Shown here piece after piece: positions 1 to 7,102 of a stretch of 64,000 nt of DNA. The stretch is from assembly GCF_016405855.1 (NCBI RefSeq), contig NZ_JAEFCA010000001.1:1154840-1218839 (forward strand). The letters run 5' to 3'. The DNA is from Flavobacterium sp. IB48. GTDB taxonomy: Bacteria; Bacteroidota; Bacteroidia; Flavobacteriales; Flavobacteriaceae. Numbering within the stretch: the stretch's first letter is position 1; each line of letters opens with the position of its first letter. A program made the translations under genes and the position numbers. Under the pieces are notes generated by a model, which was not told where the DNA came from, made no database searches, and saw only the letters and a list, made by a program, of their open reading frames with translations.

Positions 1-201
1 CTTTCCATTTTCAGTTAGTGATACACCTTGGTATTTTTTATAATTCACCAAATCTTTCTCTGCTAGCTTTTTAAGCATATCGGTTACAGAGGAAGCTTTC
101 GTTTCCATAATTTCCGCAATAGCATTCGTGCTAACTTCTGTTTCTGAAGCAGCAGTCAGATGATAGATCGATTTTAAGTAGTTTTCTTCTGAAAAGGTCA
201 T
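1..201 (-). CDS. DtxR/MntR-family metal-dependent regulator (N-terminal part)
   Basis: The frame runs off the left edge, so only the first 67 residues are visible, starting MTFSEENYLKSIYHL. This is the winged-helix DNA-binding region of DtxR/MntR-type repressors, with the recognition-helix-like stretch METKASSVTDMLKKLAEKDL followed by the wing. Family members sense Mn2+ or Fe2+ and repress uptake genes. It lies 101 bp downstream of an NRAMP transporter on the same strand, which fits regulator and target in one unit. The dimerisation and metal-binding domain is outside the window, so Mn versus Fe cannot be decided. Confidence 0.85.
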   Translation of the reverse strand, partial: MTFSEENYLKSIYHLTAASETEVSTNAIAEIMETKASSVTDMLKKLAEKDLVNYKKYQGVSLTENGK

Positions 202-204
202 TTT

Positions 205-300
205 TTTAAGCTTCTAAGTTTCTAAGATGCTGAGGAGCTAAGTTTTTTTCGGGCTTTTTAATAAAAAGCTTAGAATCTTAGTAGCTTATCATCTTAGAAA
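205..300. repeat. Inverted pair of octamer repeats (AAGNNNCT / CTTAGNNN)
   Basis: The left half repeats AAGNNNCT-like octamers (205-242) and the right half repeats CTTAGNNN octamers (about 269-300), so the two can pair into a long imperfect hairpin between the NRAMP gene and the DtxR gene. The same octamer family recurs at 8833-8997, 36415-36440 and 45636-45663. It may act as a terminator or mRNA-stabilising structure; this is inference. Confidence 0.6.
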
Positions 301-302
301 CT

Positions 303-2171
303 TTATTTAACAATCAACAAAGGTATCGAAATTTTATGTCTCAATTTATCTACTGTTGTGCCGAAAAGAATATCTTTCAATCCAGTGTGGCCGTGGGTTC
401 CCATGACTAGAATATCGAAACTTCCTTCGTTTATAATTTTCGGAATTACGTTGTTTGGTTTTCCAAATCCAAGTTCGGTTTTAATTTTGAACCCTTTTTC
501 GGAAAGCATTTCTTTATATTTTAATAATAATTTTTCGTCGATTGTAGTTTCATGATCGTGAATATTAACACCATACATTAAAGCACCAACGGTTTCTACA
601 ATGTGAATGAGCGTATATTCGGTGTCAATGCCACCCAATTCAAAGGCTTTGTTTAAAGCTACTTCGTCTGCACTTGAGAAATCTACTGAAATAGCAATAT
701 TTTGAATGCTCTGACTTTGTTTAGGCGAAAAATGAAGATTAAGCTTATGCGGTGAATGGTTTATTGTTTTTGATTTGAATTTGGCAATAAATGGTTTGAA
801 AATGATATATAATAATAACGCCGAGAATCCAAAAGCCAAAGGAACAACAGTAAGCCAGAGAATTGTTGGATGATCGGAGCTTGCTAACCATGAAGTGATT
901 TCGTCATAAACCAATTTCGCATTCAGAGAAACAATAATCGAAGCAATAATCCAAGAAACAACCTGAGTGGTTCTAGAAATATGAAAACCATTCATTTTAG
1001 ATTTATCGCTCACAAAGTGAATCAGCGGAATAATGGCAAATCCCAATTGTAAACTCAAAATCACCTGACTTAGAATTAAGAGCTTTCCCGTGACGCTTTC
1101 GCCATAAATTAAAATTACGATTACAGCAGGAATAATAGCAATTAAACGCGTTATGATTCTACGAACCCAAGGTTGAATTCTAAAATGCAGATAACCTTCC
1201 ATTACGATTTGACCGGCTAATGTTCCTGTTACCGTCGAACTTTGTCCAGCAGCGATTAAGGCGACAGCAAATAAAACGGGTGCCCATTTGGTTCCTAACA
1301 ACGGTTCAAGAAATTGATGCGCGTCTTGAATTTCTGCGACTTCAAACATTCCGTTTTTATGGAAAGTGGCTGCGGCAAGAATTAAAATGGCAGCATTTAC
1401 GAAGAAAGCAAGATTTAAAGCTATGGTTGAATCGATTAAATTGTATTTTAAAGCTTGTTTGATTCCCGCTGGCGTTCTGTCAAATTTTCTTGTTTGTACT
1501 AAGGACGAATGCAAGTACAAGTTGTGAGGCATTACAGTTGCTCCGATAATTCCGATCGCAATATATAAAGCTGCAGAGTTTGGAATTGAAGGAATAAGTC
1601 CTTCGAAAATCTTATGAACTTCAGGTTCTGCAAAAATCATTTCAAAAATGAAAGAGAAGCCAATAATCGCCACTAAAGCAATAATGAATGCTTCCATCTT
1701 GCGAATTCCTTTATTGATTAGAAAAAGCAATAAAAAGGTGTCTAAAACGGTAATGAGAACGGCTTCGAGTAACGGAATTCCGAAAAGAAGATTAATTCCT
1801 ATCGCCATTCCAAGAACTTCGGCAAGATCACAGGCTGCAATTGCAATTTCAGCAAGAAAATATAAAATGTAATTAATGTATTTGGAATAGGTTTCTCGAG
1901 AGGCTTGCGCAAGGTCGCGCTGAGTTACAATTCCGAGACGGGCGCTCAAACTCTGCAAGAGCAAAGCCATTAAGTTGCTCATTAATAAAACCCAAACTAA
2001 AGTGTAGCCAAATTGGCTTCCGCCGGCAATATCTGTCGCCCAGTTTCCCGGATCCATATAACCAACGCTTACTAAATATGCAGGGCCTAAGAAGGCTAAA
2101 ATTTTTCTAAAACCTTTTTTTTTGTTTTCGGTAGAAACCGATTCATGGACTTCTTCTAAAGATTTAGTCAT
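303..2171 (-). CDS. mntH: NRAMP Mn2+/Fe2+ transporter fused to a universal stress protein domain
   Basis: The 622-residue protein begins with an NRAMP proton-coupled divalent-metal transporter: DPGN at residues 40-43 in TM1 and MPHN at 214-217 in TM6, the two metal-binding motifs of the family, with about eleven hydrophobic segments. From about residue 490 a cytoplasmic UspA-type domain follows (start NIAISVDFSS, end GTHGHTGLKDILFGTT, the ATP-binding-like G-x2-G-x9-G(S/T) region). Plain MntH proteins are about 410 residues, so the tail is a true fusion. The DtxR-family gene is immediately downstream, and an 18-bp palindrome (2227-2244) plus a -7 element (2191-2198) lie upstream, so metal-dependent repression is likely. 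Mn2+ as main substrate is inferred from family. Confidence 0.93.
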   Translation of the reverse strand: MTKSLEEVHESVSTENKKKGFRKILAFLGPAYLVSVGYMDPGNWATDIAGGSQFGYTLVWVLLMSNLMALLLQSLSARLGIVTQRDLAQASRETYSKYINYILYFLAEIAIAACDLAEVLGMAIGINLLFGIPLLEAVLITVLDTFLLLFLINKGIRKMEAFIIALVAIIGFSFIFEMIFAEPEVHKIFEGLIPSIPNSAALYIAIGIIGATVMPHNLYLHSSLVQTRKFDRTPAGIKQALKYNLIDSTIALNLAFFVNAAILILAAATFHKNGMFEVAEIQDAHQFLEPLLGTKWAPVLFAVALIAAGQSSTVTGTLAGQIVMEGYLHFRIQPWVRRIITRLIAIIPAVIVILIYGESVTGKLLILSQVILSLQLGFAIIPLIHFVSDKSKMNGFHISRTTQVVSWIIASIIVSLNAKLVYDEITSWLASSDHPTILWLTVVPLAFGFSALLLYIIFKPFIAKFKSKTINHSPHKLNLHFSPKQSQSIQNIAISVDFSSADEVALNKAFELGGIDTEYTLIHIVETVGALMYGVNIHDHETTIDEKLLLKYKEMLSEKGFKIKTELGFGKPNNVIPKIINEGSFDILVMGTHGHTGLKDILFGTTVDKLRHKISIPLLIVK

Positions 2172-2190
2172 TGTAAAAGTATTGTTTTCA

Positions 2191-2198
2191 CAAATATA
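2191..2198 (-). promoter_or_regulatory. Bacteroidota-type -7 promoter element of the NRAMP gene
   Basis: On the minus strand this reads TATATTTG, an exact match to TANNTTTG. A TTG at 2221-2223 could be the -33 element with a 22-bp spacer. The start codon is about 20 nt downstream. Confidence 0.55.
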
Positions 2199-2226
2199 GA
2201 GAAAAATTATATTCGCGAAACAATAT

Positions 2227-2244
2227 TTTTAGACAAGTCTAAAA
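2227..2244. promoter_or_regulatory. Perfect 18-bp palindrome, likely DtxR/MntR operator
   Basis: TTTTAGACAAGTCTAAAA is perfectly palindromic and lies just upstream of the -33 region of the NRAMP gene. The TTAG...CTAA half-sites resemble known DtxR/IdeR boxes, and a DtxR-family gene is next to the transporter. Binding is inferred. Confidence 0.6.
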
Positions 2245-2245
2245 G

Positions 2246-2638
2246 TTAAATGTTAGAATTTAAACAATTCGGGCATAATCCAGATAACGTAAAATTGATT
2301 TCGTTAACTTTATAATTGTGTGGCATAATATAACTCGGTTTTACACTTTCAAGACAAGTTATCTCATGACAATTCTCACAGCTAAAATGAGCATGGTTAT
2401 GAATATGTACGCGCTGATGCGAATGATTGCATTTGGCATATTTTACGGTTCCGTCTAGATTCGAAATTTTATGAATAACATCTTCATTAACTAATCGATC
2501 TAGAATTCTGTAAATGGTTACGCGATCGCATAAATCATTTAATTGTTTTTGAATTTCGGTATGCGAAAGAGCGGTCTTAGATTTCTCAAAAACTTCTAAA
2601 ACGGCTGTCTTTGCTGCGGTATTACGTGTAGTTTTCAT
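2246..2638 (-). CDS. Fur-family metalloregulator (Zur/PerR-like)
   Basis: The 130-residue protein has an N-terminal winged helix (residues 1-65, RVTIYRILDRLV) and a C-terminal dimerisation domain with histidines (HSHQRVHIHNHAH) and two CxxC pairs, C87/C90 and C122/C125, the structural zinc site of Fur-family repressors. It is transcribed divergently from merC/trxB-like genes, and two TGCAAC...TTGCA palindromes lie in the shared promoter, so it probably controls both sides. Specificity among Zur, PerR and Fur cannot be decided from sequence; the TGCAA operators and the MerC/TonB neighbours make zinc regulation a reasonable guess. Confidence 0.88.
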   Translation of the reverse strand: MKTTRNTAAKTAVLEVFEKSKTALSHTEIQKQLNDLCDRVTIYRILDRLVNEDVIHKISNLDGTVKYAKCNHSHQRVHIHNHAHFSCENCHEITCLESVKPSYIMPHNYKVNEINFTLSGLCPNCLNSNI

Positions 2639-2661
2639 TTTTTACGGAATTAAAAATTAAA

Positions 2662-2676
2662 TGCAACTTGGTTGCA
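2662..2676. promoter_or_regulatory. Palindromic operator 1 (TGCAAC-N3-GTTGCA)
   Basis: TGCAACTTGGTTGCA is a perfect 6-3-6 palindrome 24 bp upstream of the Fur-family start codon, at the -33 region of the divergent merC promoter. A second copy of the motif follows at 2698-2712. Confidence 0.6.
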
Positions 2677-2691
2677 ATTAATAAAATTGTA

Positions 2692-2699
2692 TATATTTG
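2692..2699 (+). promoter_or_regulatory. -7 promoter element of the merC-like operon
   Basis: TATATTTG matches TANNTTTG exactly. A TTG at 2672-2674, inside operator 1, can serve as -33 element with a 17-bp spacer. Operator 2 overlaps the end of this element, so repressor binding would occlude the promoter. Confidence 0.6.
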
Positions 2700-2712
2700 C
2701 AACAAAATTGCA
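2698..2712. promoter_or_regulatory. Palindromic operator 2 (TGCAAC-N3-ATTGCA)
   Basis: TGCAACAAAATTGCA is the same 6-3-6 motif as at 2662-2676 with one mismatch in the right arm. Centre-to-centre distance is 36 bp. It overlaps the transcription start expected for merC. Confidence 0.58.
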
Positions 2713-2731
2713 TTAAGCAAAAGTACACATA

Positions 2732-3085
2732 ATGAAGAAAATAAGCACATCCTTTTACGATATTTTAGGAATTTCGAGCGCAACCATTTGTTTGGTTCAT
2801 TGCTTGATTTTTCCTCTTTTAACGATTCTTCCTTTAGGTTTGAGTCACAACCCAATTATAGATTTACTATTTGCTTCGATAGGTTTATTTGCAATTCTCA
2901 AAATTATAAAAAAATCAGCTCTTTTGGTATCGTCCATTTTAGTTGTTTCAATGGCCCTAATTTGGATTAGTATTTTGACAGAACTCTTTTTCGAAATTCA
3001 TCTTGATTTGATCTATTTTGGCGGAATTGGAATGATCATCGGGCACTTAATCAATTATAAATTACATAAAAAACAAAATCATTAA
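2732..3085 (+). CDS. MerC-domain membrane protein
   Basis: The 117-residue protein has four hydrophobic segments and the MerC-type first helix with cysteines C20 and C24 (ATICLVHCLIFPLL). MerC proteins were first known as mercury importers, but Bacteroidota commonly carry stand-alone MerC-domain proteins without any mer operon, as here: no MerA, MerR or MerP is nearby. Divergence from a Fur-family regulator with shared operators suggests a role in homeostasis of zinc or another thiophilic metal. It starts 93 bp from the regulator start and is followed after 10 bp by a TrxB-like gene, so the two are probably co-transcribed. Confidence 0.82.
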   Translation: MKKISTSFYDILGISSATICLVHCLIFPLLTILPLGLSHNPIIDLLFASIGLFAILKIIKKSALLVSSILVVSMALIWISILTELFFEIHLDLIYFGGIGMIIGHLINYKLHKKQNH

Positions 3086-3095
3086 AAATAGAAAT

Positions 3096-4007
3096 ATGGA
3101 ACAGAAGCATTTTGAAGTGATTATTGTTGGCGGCAGTTATAGCGGATTGTCTGCAGCAATGAGTTTAGGGCGTTCTTTGCGTCAGGTTTTGGTTATTGAT
3201 AGCGGTTTGCCTTGCAACAGACAAACACCGCATTCTCATAATTTTATTACACAAGACGGTGAGAAACCAGCAGTTATTTCGGCGAAAGCCAAACTGCAAG
3301 TTGACATTTATAAAACCGTTCAATTTTATAATGGATTGGCTGTACAAGTTATTAAAACAGAAAACGGTTTCGAAATCACGACCGAATCTGGCAATATTTT
3401 TACTTCGAGAAAAATATTGTTTGCAACTGGAGTTAGAGATTTGCTTCCAGAAATTGAAGGTTTTGCTCCATGCTGGGGAATTTCGGTTTTGCATTGTCCA
3501 TATTGTCATGGTTATGAAGTTAAAAATGAAAAAACGGCCATTATTGCCAATGGAGAAATGGGGTACGAATATGCCAAACTGATTTCAAACTGGACAAAAG
3601 ACCTTCGCTTGTGTACTAATGGAAAATCAGAACTGACTGCAGAACAAACAAAAACTCTTAAAAATCATGGTGTTCTAATTTTAGAAGAAGAAATAGATTC
3701 TTTAGAACATAATGATGGCTATGTTTCAAACATCATTTTCAAAAATGGAGAAAAAGTTGAGGTAAAAGCTATTTATGCGAGACCGCCATTTGAACAGCAT
3801 TGTCCTATCCCCGAAACTTTAGGATGTGATAGCAGCGAACAAGGATTACTGAAAGTAGATGCCATGCAGAAAACTAATATTTCTGGCGTTTTTGCAAGTG
3901 GCGATTGCACAACGCAAATGCGATCTGTAGCAATTGCGGTTTCTACGGGCTCTTTTGCTGGAGCGGTGATTAATAAAGAACTTATTGACGAAGATTTTAG
4001 TCAATAG
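3096..4007 (+). CDS. TrxB-like FAD/NAD(P)-dependent pyridine nucleotide-disulfide oxidoreductase
   Basis: The 303-residue flavoprotein has an N-terminal FAD-binding Rossmann motif (GGSYSGLSAAMSLGR), the redox-active pair C134-P-Y-C137 in the thioredoxin-reductase position, and the C-terminal FAD motif GVFASGDCTTQ. The second (NADPH) Rossmann motif is degenerate (ANGEMGYEYA), so the nucleotide preference is uncertain. It is shorter than thioredoxin reductase of E. coli (about 320) and closer to the stand-alone thioredoxin-reductase-like proteins often encoded near metal or redox genes. It is probably co-transcribed with merC, possibly keeping MerC or metal-binding thiols reduced; that link is inference. 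Confidence 0.87.
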   Translation: MEQKHFEVIIVGGSYSGLSAAMSLGRSLRQVLVIDSGLPCNRQTPHSHNFITQDGEKPAVISAKAKLQVDIYKTVQFYNGLAVQVIKTENGFEITTESGNIFTSRKILFATGVRDLLPEIEGFAPCWGISVLHCPYCHGYEVKNEKTAIIANGEMGYEYAKLISNWTKDLRLCTNGKSELTAEQTKTLKNHGVLILEEEIDSLEHNDGYVSNIIFKNGEKVEVKAIYARPPFEQHCPIPETLGCDSSEQGLLKVDAMQKTNISGVFASGDCTTQMRSVAIAVSTGSFAGAVINKELIDEDFSQ

Positions 4008-4016
4008 AAAAGAATG

Positions 4017-4088
4017 TTAAACCACATAAGTTATATAAGTTCATTTTAGCACTAACTTAAATTAGCTTATATAACTTATATGGTTTAA
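4017..4088. repeat. Inverted repeat (hairpin) after trxB-like gene
   Basis: Arms 4017-4039 and 4066-4088 (containing CATAAGTTATATAAG and CTTATATAACTTATATGG) match at about 22 of 23 positions. It belongs to the dispersed intergenic hairpin repeats of this genome and could end the merC-trxB transcript. Confidence 0.65.
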
Positions 4089-4146
4089 AAAAATATAACA
4101 TCTTGAATTCAATCAGTTTGAAATTTTTTGTTTTAAGAATAAATAT

Positions 4147-4188
4147 TTGTCAAATTTAATTTTTAGTTTTGTCTAAATTTAATTTTAT
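4147..4188 (+). promoter_or_regulatory. Direct repeat in the TonB-receptor promoter
   Basis: Two copies of TTGTCAAATTTAATTTT / TTGTCTAAATTTAATTTT lie 22 bp apart, two helical turns. TAGTTTTG at 4164-4171 matches TANNTTTG. The repeat may be a regulator site. Confidence 0.35.
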
Positions 4189-4192
4189 AATA

Positions 4193-6445
4193 ATGAAATA
4201 TTTATTTTTGACAATATTAATAATTTCAGCTAAAAGCCTTTATTCCCAAAATATATCAGGAAAAATAGCAACATCAATTCCTGTTAGTCAAGAAATTAAA
4301 GTTAGTTTGTTAAATACAAACTTTAAAGCTCAAACAGATTCTTTAGGAATTTATCATCTTCAAGATATTCCAAAAGGAACTTATAAAATACATGTAACCT
4401 CTGCAGGATTTAAACCGATAACCCAAAAGATTTTAGTTTTAGAAAATGAAAGTTTGAATTTAGATTTTGAATTAGAAGAAGATCAAAATGAATTGAACGA
4501 AGTTGTCGTTTCTGGAACTTTAAAACCTGTAAAACGATTGGAAAGCGCCGTTCCGGTTGAGGTTTATTCACCAACATTCTTCAAGAAAAACCCAACGCCA
4601 AGTATTTACGATGCGCTTCAAAACATAAATGGCGTTCGTCCGCAGTTAAATTGTGGTGTTTGCAATACGGGAGATATTCACATAAACGGATTGGAAGGCC
4701 CATACACTTTAGTAATGATTGACGGAATGCCAATAGTGAGTAGCCTTTCGACGGTTTATGGTTTGTCGGGAATTCCGAATTCTTTAGTCGAACGAATTGA
4801 AATTGTAAAAGGTCCAGCGTCGTCGCTTTACGGAAGTGAAGCCGTTGGAGGTCTGATTAATATTATTACAAAAAATCCAACGACAGCACCGACTTTTTCA
4901 GCCGATTATTTTACAACTTCTTATTTTGAAAGCAATCTCGATTTGGGAACGAAATTTAATGTCGGTAAAAAAGCGACTTCTCTTATTGGATTAAATTACT
5001 TCAATTACGATCAGGTTATTGATAAAGACAAAGACAATTTTACCGATGTAACGCTTTCTGAACGTATCTCGGTTTTTAATAAATGGAGTTTTAAGCGAAA
5101 TTACAATCGCCTTTTTACGATTGCAGCGCGCGGAATGTATGAAGATCGTTGGGGCGGAGACATTCGTTGGGAAAAGAAATATCGAGGTGGTGATGAAATC
5201 TATGGCGAAAGCATTTATACTAAAAGAGCCGAATTAATTGGAAGTTACCAATTGCCATTTGAAGAAAAACTAATGCTTTCGTTCTCAGGAAATGTGCATT
5301 ATCAGGATAGCCGCTACGGAACAACTTCTTATATCGCCAATCAGAAAATTGGATTTTTGCAATTGACTTGGGATAAAAAAATTGGAAGAAATGATTTATT
5401 AGCAGGAATTGCAAGTCGATACACCTATTATGATGATAATACACCAGCAACAAAAGATCCAGAAAACAGTTGGCTTCCTGGAATTTTTGTTCAAGACGAA
5501 ATTACCTTTTCTCCAAAAAGTCAGGTTTTGCTAGGAATGCGTTACGATTACAACTCAATTCACGGATCTATTCTTACACCAAGATTTGCTTACAGATTTA
5601 AGGCAAACGAAAACACCATTTTTAGATTAAATGCAGGAACTGGGTTTCGTGTTGTGAATTTGTTTACCGAAGATCATGCTGCTTTAACAGGTTCTAGAGA
5701 TGTTATTATTAAAAATGATTTGAAACCAGAAAAATCTGTAAATGTGAATTTAAATTACATTCAGAAAATCAATTTTGGGAATGGAACGTTTATGGGGATT
5801 GAGACGACTGCTTTTTACACGAGATTTAGCAATAAGATTATATCAGATTATGAAACAAATCCAAATGAGATTATTTACGACAATATTGACGGTTATGCGA
5901 TAAGCCAAGGAATTAGTACAAATGTGGATCTTAACCTTCCGTCGGGGTTAAAATTTATTGTCGGAGCAACGGTTTTAGATAATAAAAATGTCGAGAACGG
6001 AATTTCAGAAAGACCGTATTTGACGGAGAATTTTACAGGAACTTGGAGTATTTCGTATAAAATTCAGCCTTGGAACTTGTCGATGGATTATACTGGAAAT
6101 GTTTACAGTCCGATGAAATTGCCGTTGTTGAGTGAAACCGATCCAAGAAGCCCGAAATCCCCTTGGTATAGTATTCAAAATATTCAGTTTACCTATTCGG
6201 GTTGGAAAGATTTTGAAGTTTATGGCGGAATCAAAAACCTGCTTAACTTTACTCCAAAACAAAATAATCCGTTTTTGATTTCAAGAACAAATGATCCTTT
6301 TGATAAAAATGTGCAATACGATTCTACAGGAAAAATTCTAGTTACGCCAGATAATCCGTATGGTTTGACATTTGACACGACTTATGTTTACGGGCAGAAC
6401 CAAACAATTCGCGGATTTTTAGGATTGAGATATACTTTTAGATGA
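4193..6445 (+). CDS. TonB-dependent outer-membrane receptor
   Basis: The 750-residue protein starts with a signal peptide (MKYLFLTILIISAKSLYSQ), then a carboxypeptidase-regulatory-like domain (about 20-100), a TonB plug (LNEVVVSG ... VERIEIVKGPASSLYGSEAVGGLINIIT) and a C-terminal barrel ending in GLRYTFR. The frame is open back to a TTG at 4169, but the ATG at 4193 puts the signal peptide at the N-terminus and is preferred. An unusual plug stretch, NCGVCNTGDIHI, carries a Cys-x2-Cys. It lies behind the Fur-controlled merC/trxB operon, suggesting metal or metal-chelate uptake; substrate unknown. Directly upstream there is a direct repeat of TTTGTC(T)AAATTTAATTT (about 4147 and 4169). Confidence 0.92.
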   Translation: MKYLFLTILIISAKSLYSQNISGKIATSIPVSQEIKVSLLNTNFKAQTDSLGIYHLQDIPKGTYKIHVTSAGFKPITQKILVLENESLNLDFELEEDQNELNEVVVSGTLKPVKRLESAVPVEVYSPTFFKKNPTPSIYDALQNINGVRPQLNCGVCNTGDIHINGLEGPYTLVMIDGMPIVSSLSTVYGLSGIPNSLVERIEIVKGPASSLYGSEAVGGLINIITKNPTTAPTFSADYFTTSYFESNLDLGTKFNVGKKATSLIGLNYFNYDQVIDKDKDNFTDVTLSERISVFNKWSFKRNYNRLFTIAARGMYEDRWGGDIRWEKKYRGGDEIYGESIYTKRAELIGSYQLPFEEKLMLSFSGNVHYQDSRYGTTSYIANQKIGFLQLTWDKKIGRNDLLAGIASRYTYYDDNTPATKDPENSWLPGIFVQDEITFSPKSQVLLGMRYDYNSIHGSILTPRFAYRFKANENTIFRLNAGTGFRVVNLFTEDHAALTGSRDVIIKNDLKPEKSVNVNLNYIQKINFGNGTFMGIETTAFYTRFSNKIISDYETNPNEIIYDNIDGYAISQGISTNVDLNLPSGLKFIVGATVLDNKNVENGISERPYLTENFTGTWSISYKIQPWNLSMDYTGNVYSPMKLPLLSETDPRSPKSPWYSIQNIQFTYSGWKDFEVYGGIKNLLNFTPKQNNPFLISRTNDPFDKNVQYDSTGKILVTPDNPYGLTFDTTYVYGQNQTIRGFLGLRYTFR

Positions 6446-6454
6446 TTTTTTATA

Positions 6455-6605
6455 GCCACAGATTTCACAGATTTAAAGGATTTTTTACTTATTTTGATTG
6501 CATTTGTCAGGCTGAGCGAAGTCGAAGCCCCTTTCCAATTGGCGCGCCCTTTGACTTCGCTTAGCATGAAAAAGTAAAATCCGTTTAATCCTTCTAATCT
6601 GTGGC
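6455..6605. repeat. Nested inverted repeats between tonB receptor and thioredoxin-like gene
   Basis: The outer arms (GCCACAGATTTCACAGATT from 6455; AATCC..TCTAATCTGTGGC ending 6605) enclose an inner inverted repeat, GCTGAGCGAAGTCGAAG (6511-6527) against CTTTGACTTCGCTTAGC (6549-6565), matching at 15 of 17. The outer arms are the same family as the tandem repeat near 63521-63830, so one repeat appears to have landed inside another. Confidence 0.6.
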
Positions 6606-6619
6606 AAAAAAACAAAAAA

Positions 6620-7084
6620 ATGAAAAAGCTATTTTTCTTCATAATTCTTTTTGGAATAACTTCAACAGGATTTTGCCAATTAAAAAGCAGAACTTTTGAA
6701 GAAATAGATAGCTTGCAACGAATTCAAAAACGAAAAATCATTGTTTTCATTCATACCGATTGGTGTCAGTTTTGCCAGCGAATGAAGGCTACAGCTTTTA
6801 AAGATCAAGAAATTATAGAAAAACTAAACTCCGATTTCTATTTCATTGATTTCAATGCTGAAGAAAAACGAAATATTACGTTTGCTAATCATATTTTCAA
6901 GTATCAGCCTTCAGGAAATAATGTTGGCGTTCATGAACTGGCCTTAGAATTGGGGAGAATAAACAACCAAATGTCATATCCCATTTTATGTGTTCTGAAT
7001 GACAAGAATGAGATTGTCTTTCAGTACAACAATTATTTAGCATTAAAAGACTTTAAACTGTTATTAGAAAATCTAGAAAAGTAA
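6620..7084 (+). CDS. Secreted thioredoxin-fold protein
   Basis: The 154-residue protein has a signal peptide (MKKLFFFIILFGITSTGFCQ) and a thioredoxin-like domain with W48-C49-Q-F-C52, the CxxC redox centre, preceded by KIIVFIHTD. The fold continues to a cis-proline-like MSYPILCV. This is the DUF255-like/thioredoxin_7 type found in periplasmic disulfide or cytochrome-maturation helpers. It follows the TonB receptor on the same strand, separated by the nested repeat. A role in reducing a periplasmic partner is inferred. Confidence 0.85.
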   Translation: MKKLFFFIILFGITSTGFCQLKSRTFEEIDSLQRIQKRKIIVFIHTDWCQFCQRMKATAFKDQEIIEKLNSDFYFIDFNAEEKRNITFANHIFKYQPSGNNVGVHELALELGRINNQMSYPILCVLNDKNEIVFQYNNYLALKDFKLLLENLEK

Positions 7085-7102
7085 ATTTTCTTATTTTTGA
7101 GA

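Noticed and set aside
205-300. CRISPR array from the short periodic repeats
   Set aside because: The period is 8 bp, with no spacers or cas genes.
2732-3085. Mercury resistance operon
   Set aside because: MerC domain alone, no merA, merR, merP or merT; regulator next door is Fur-type.
4169-4192. TTG start for the TonB receptor
   Set aside because: It would put eight residues ahead of the signal peptide; ATG at 4193 fits better.
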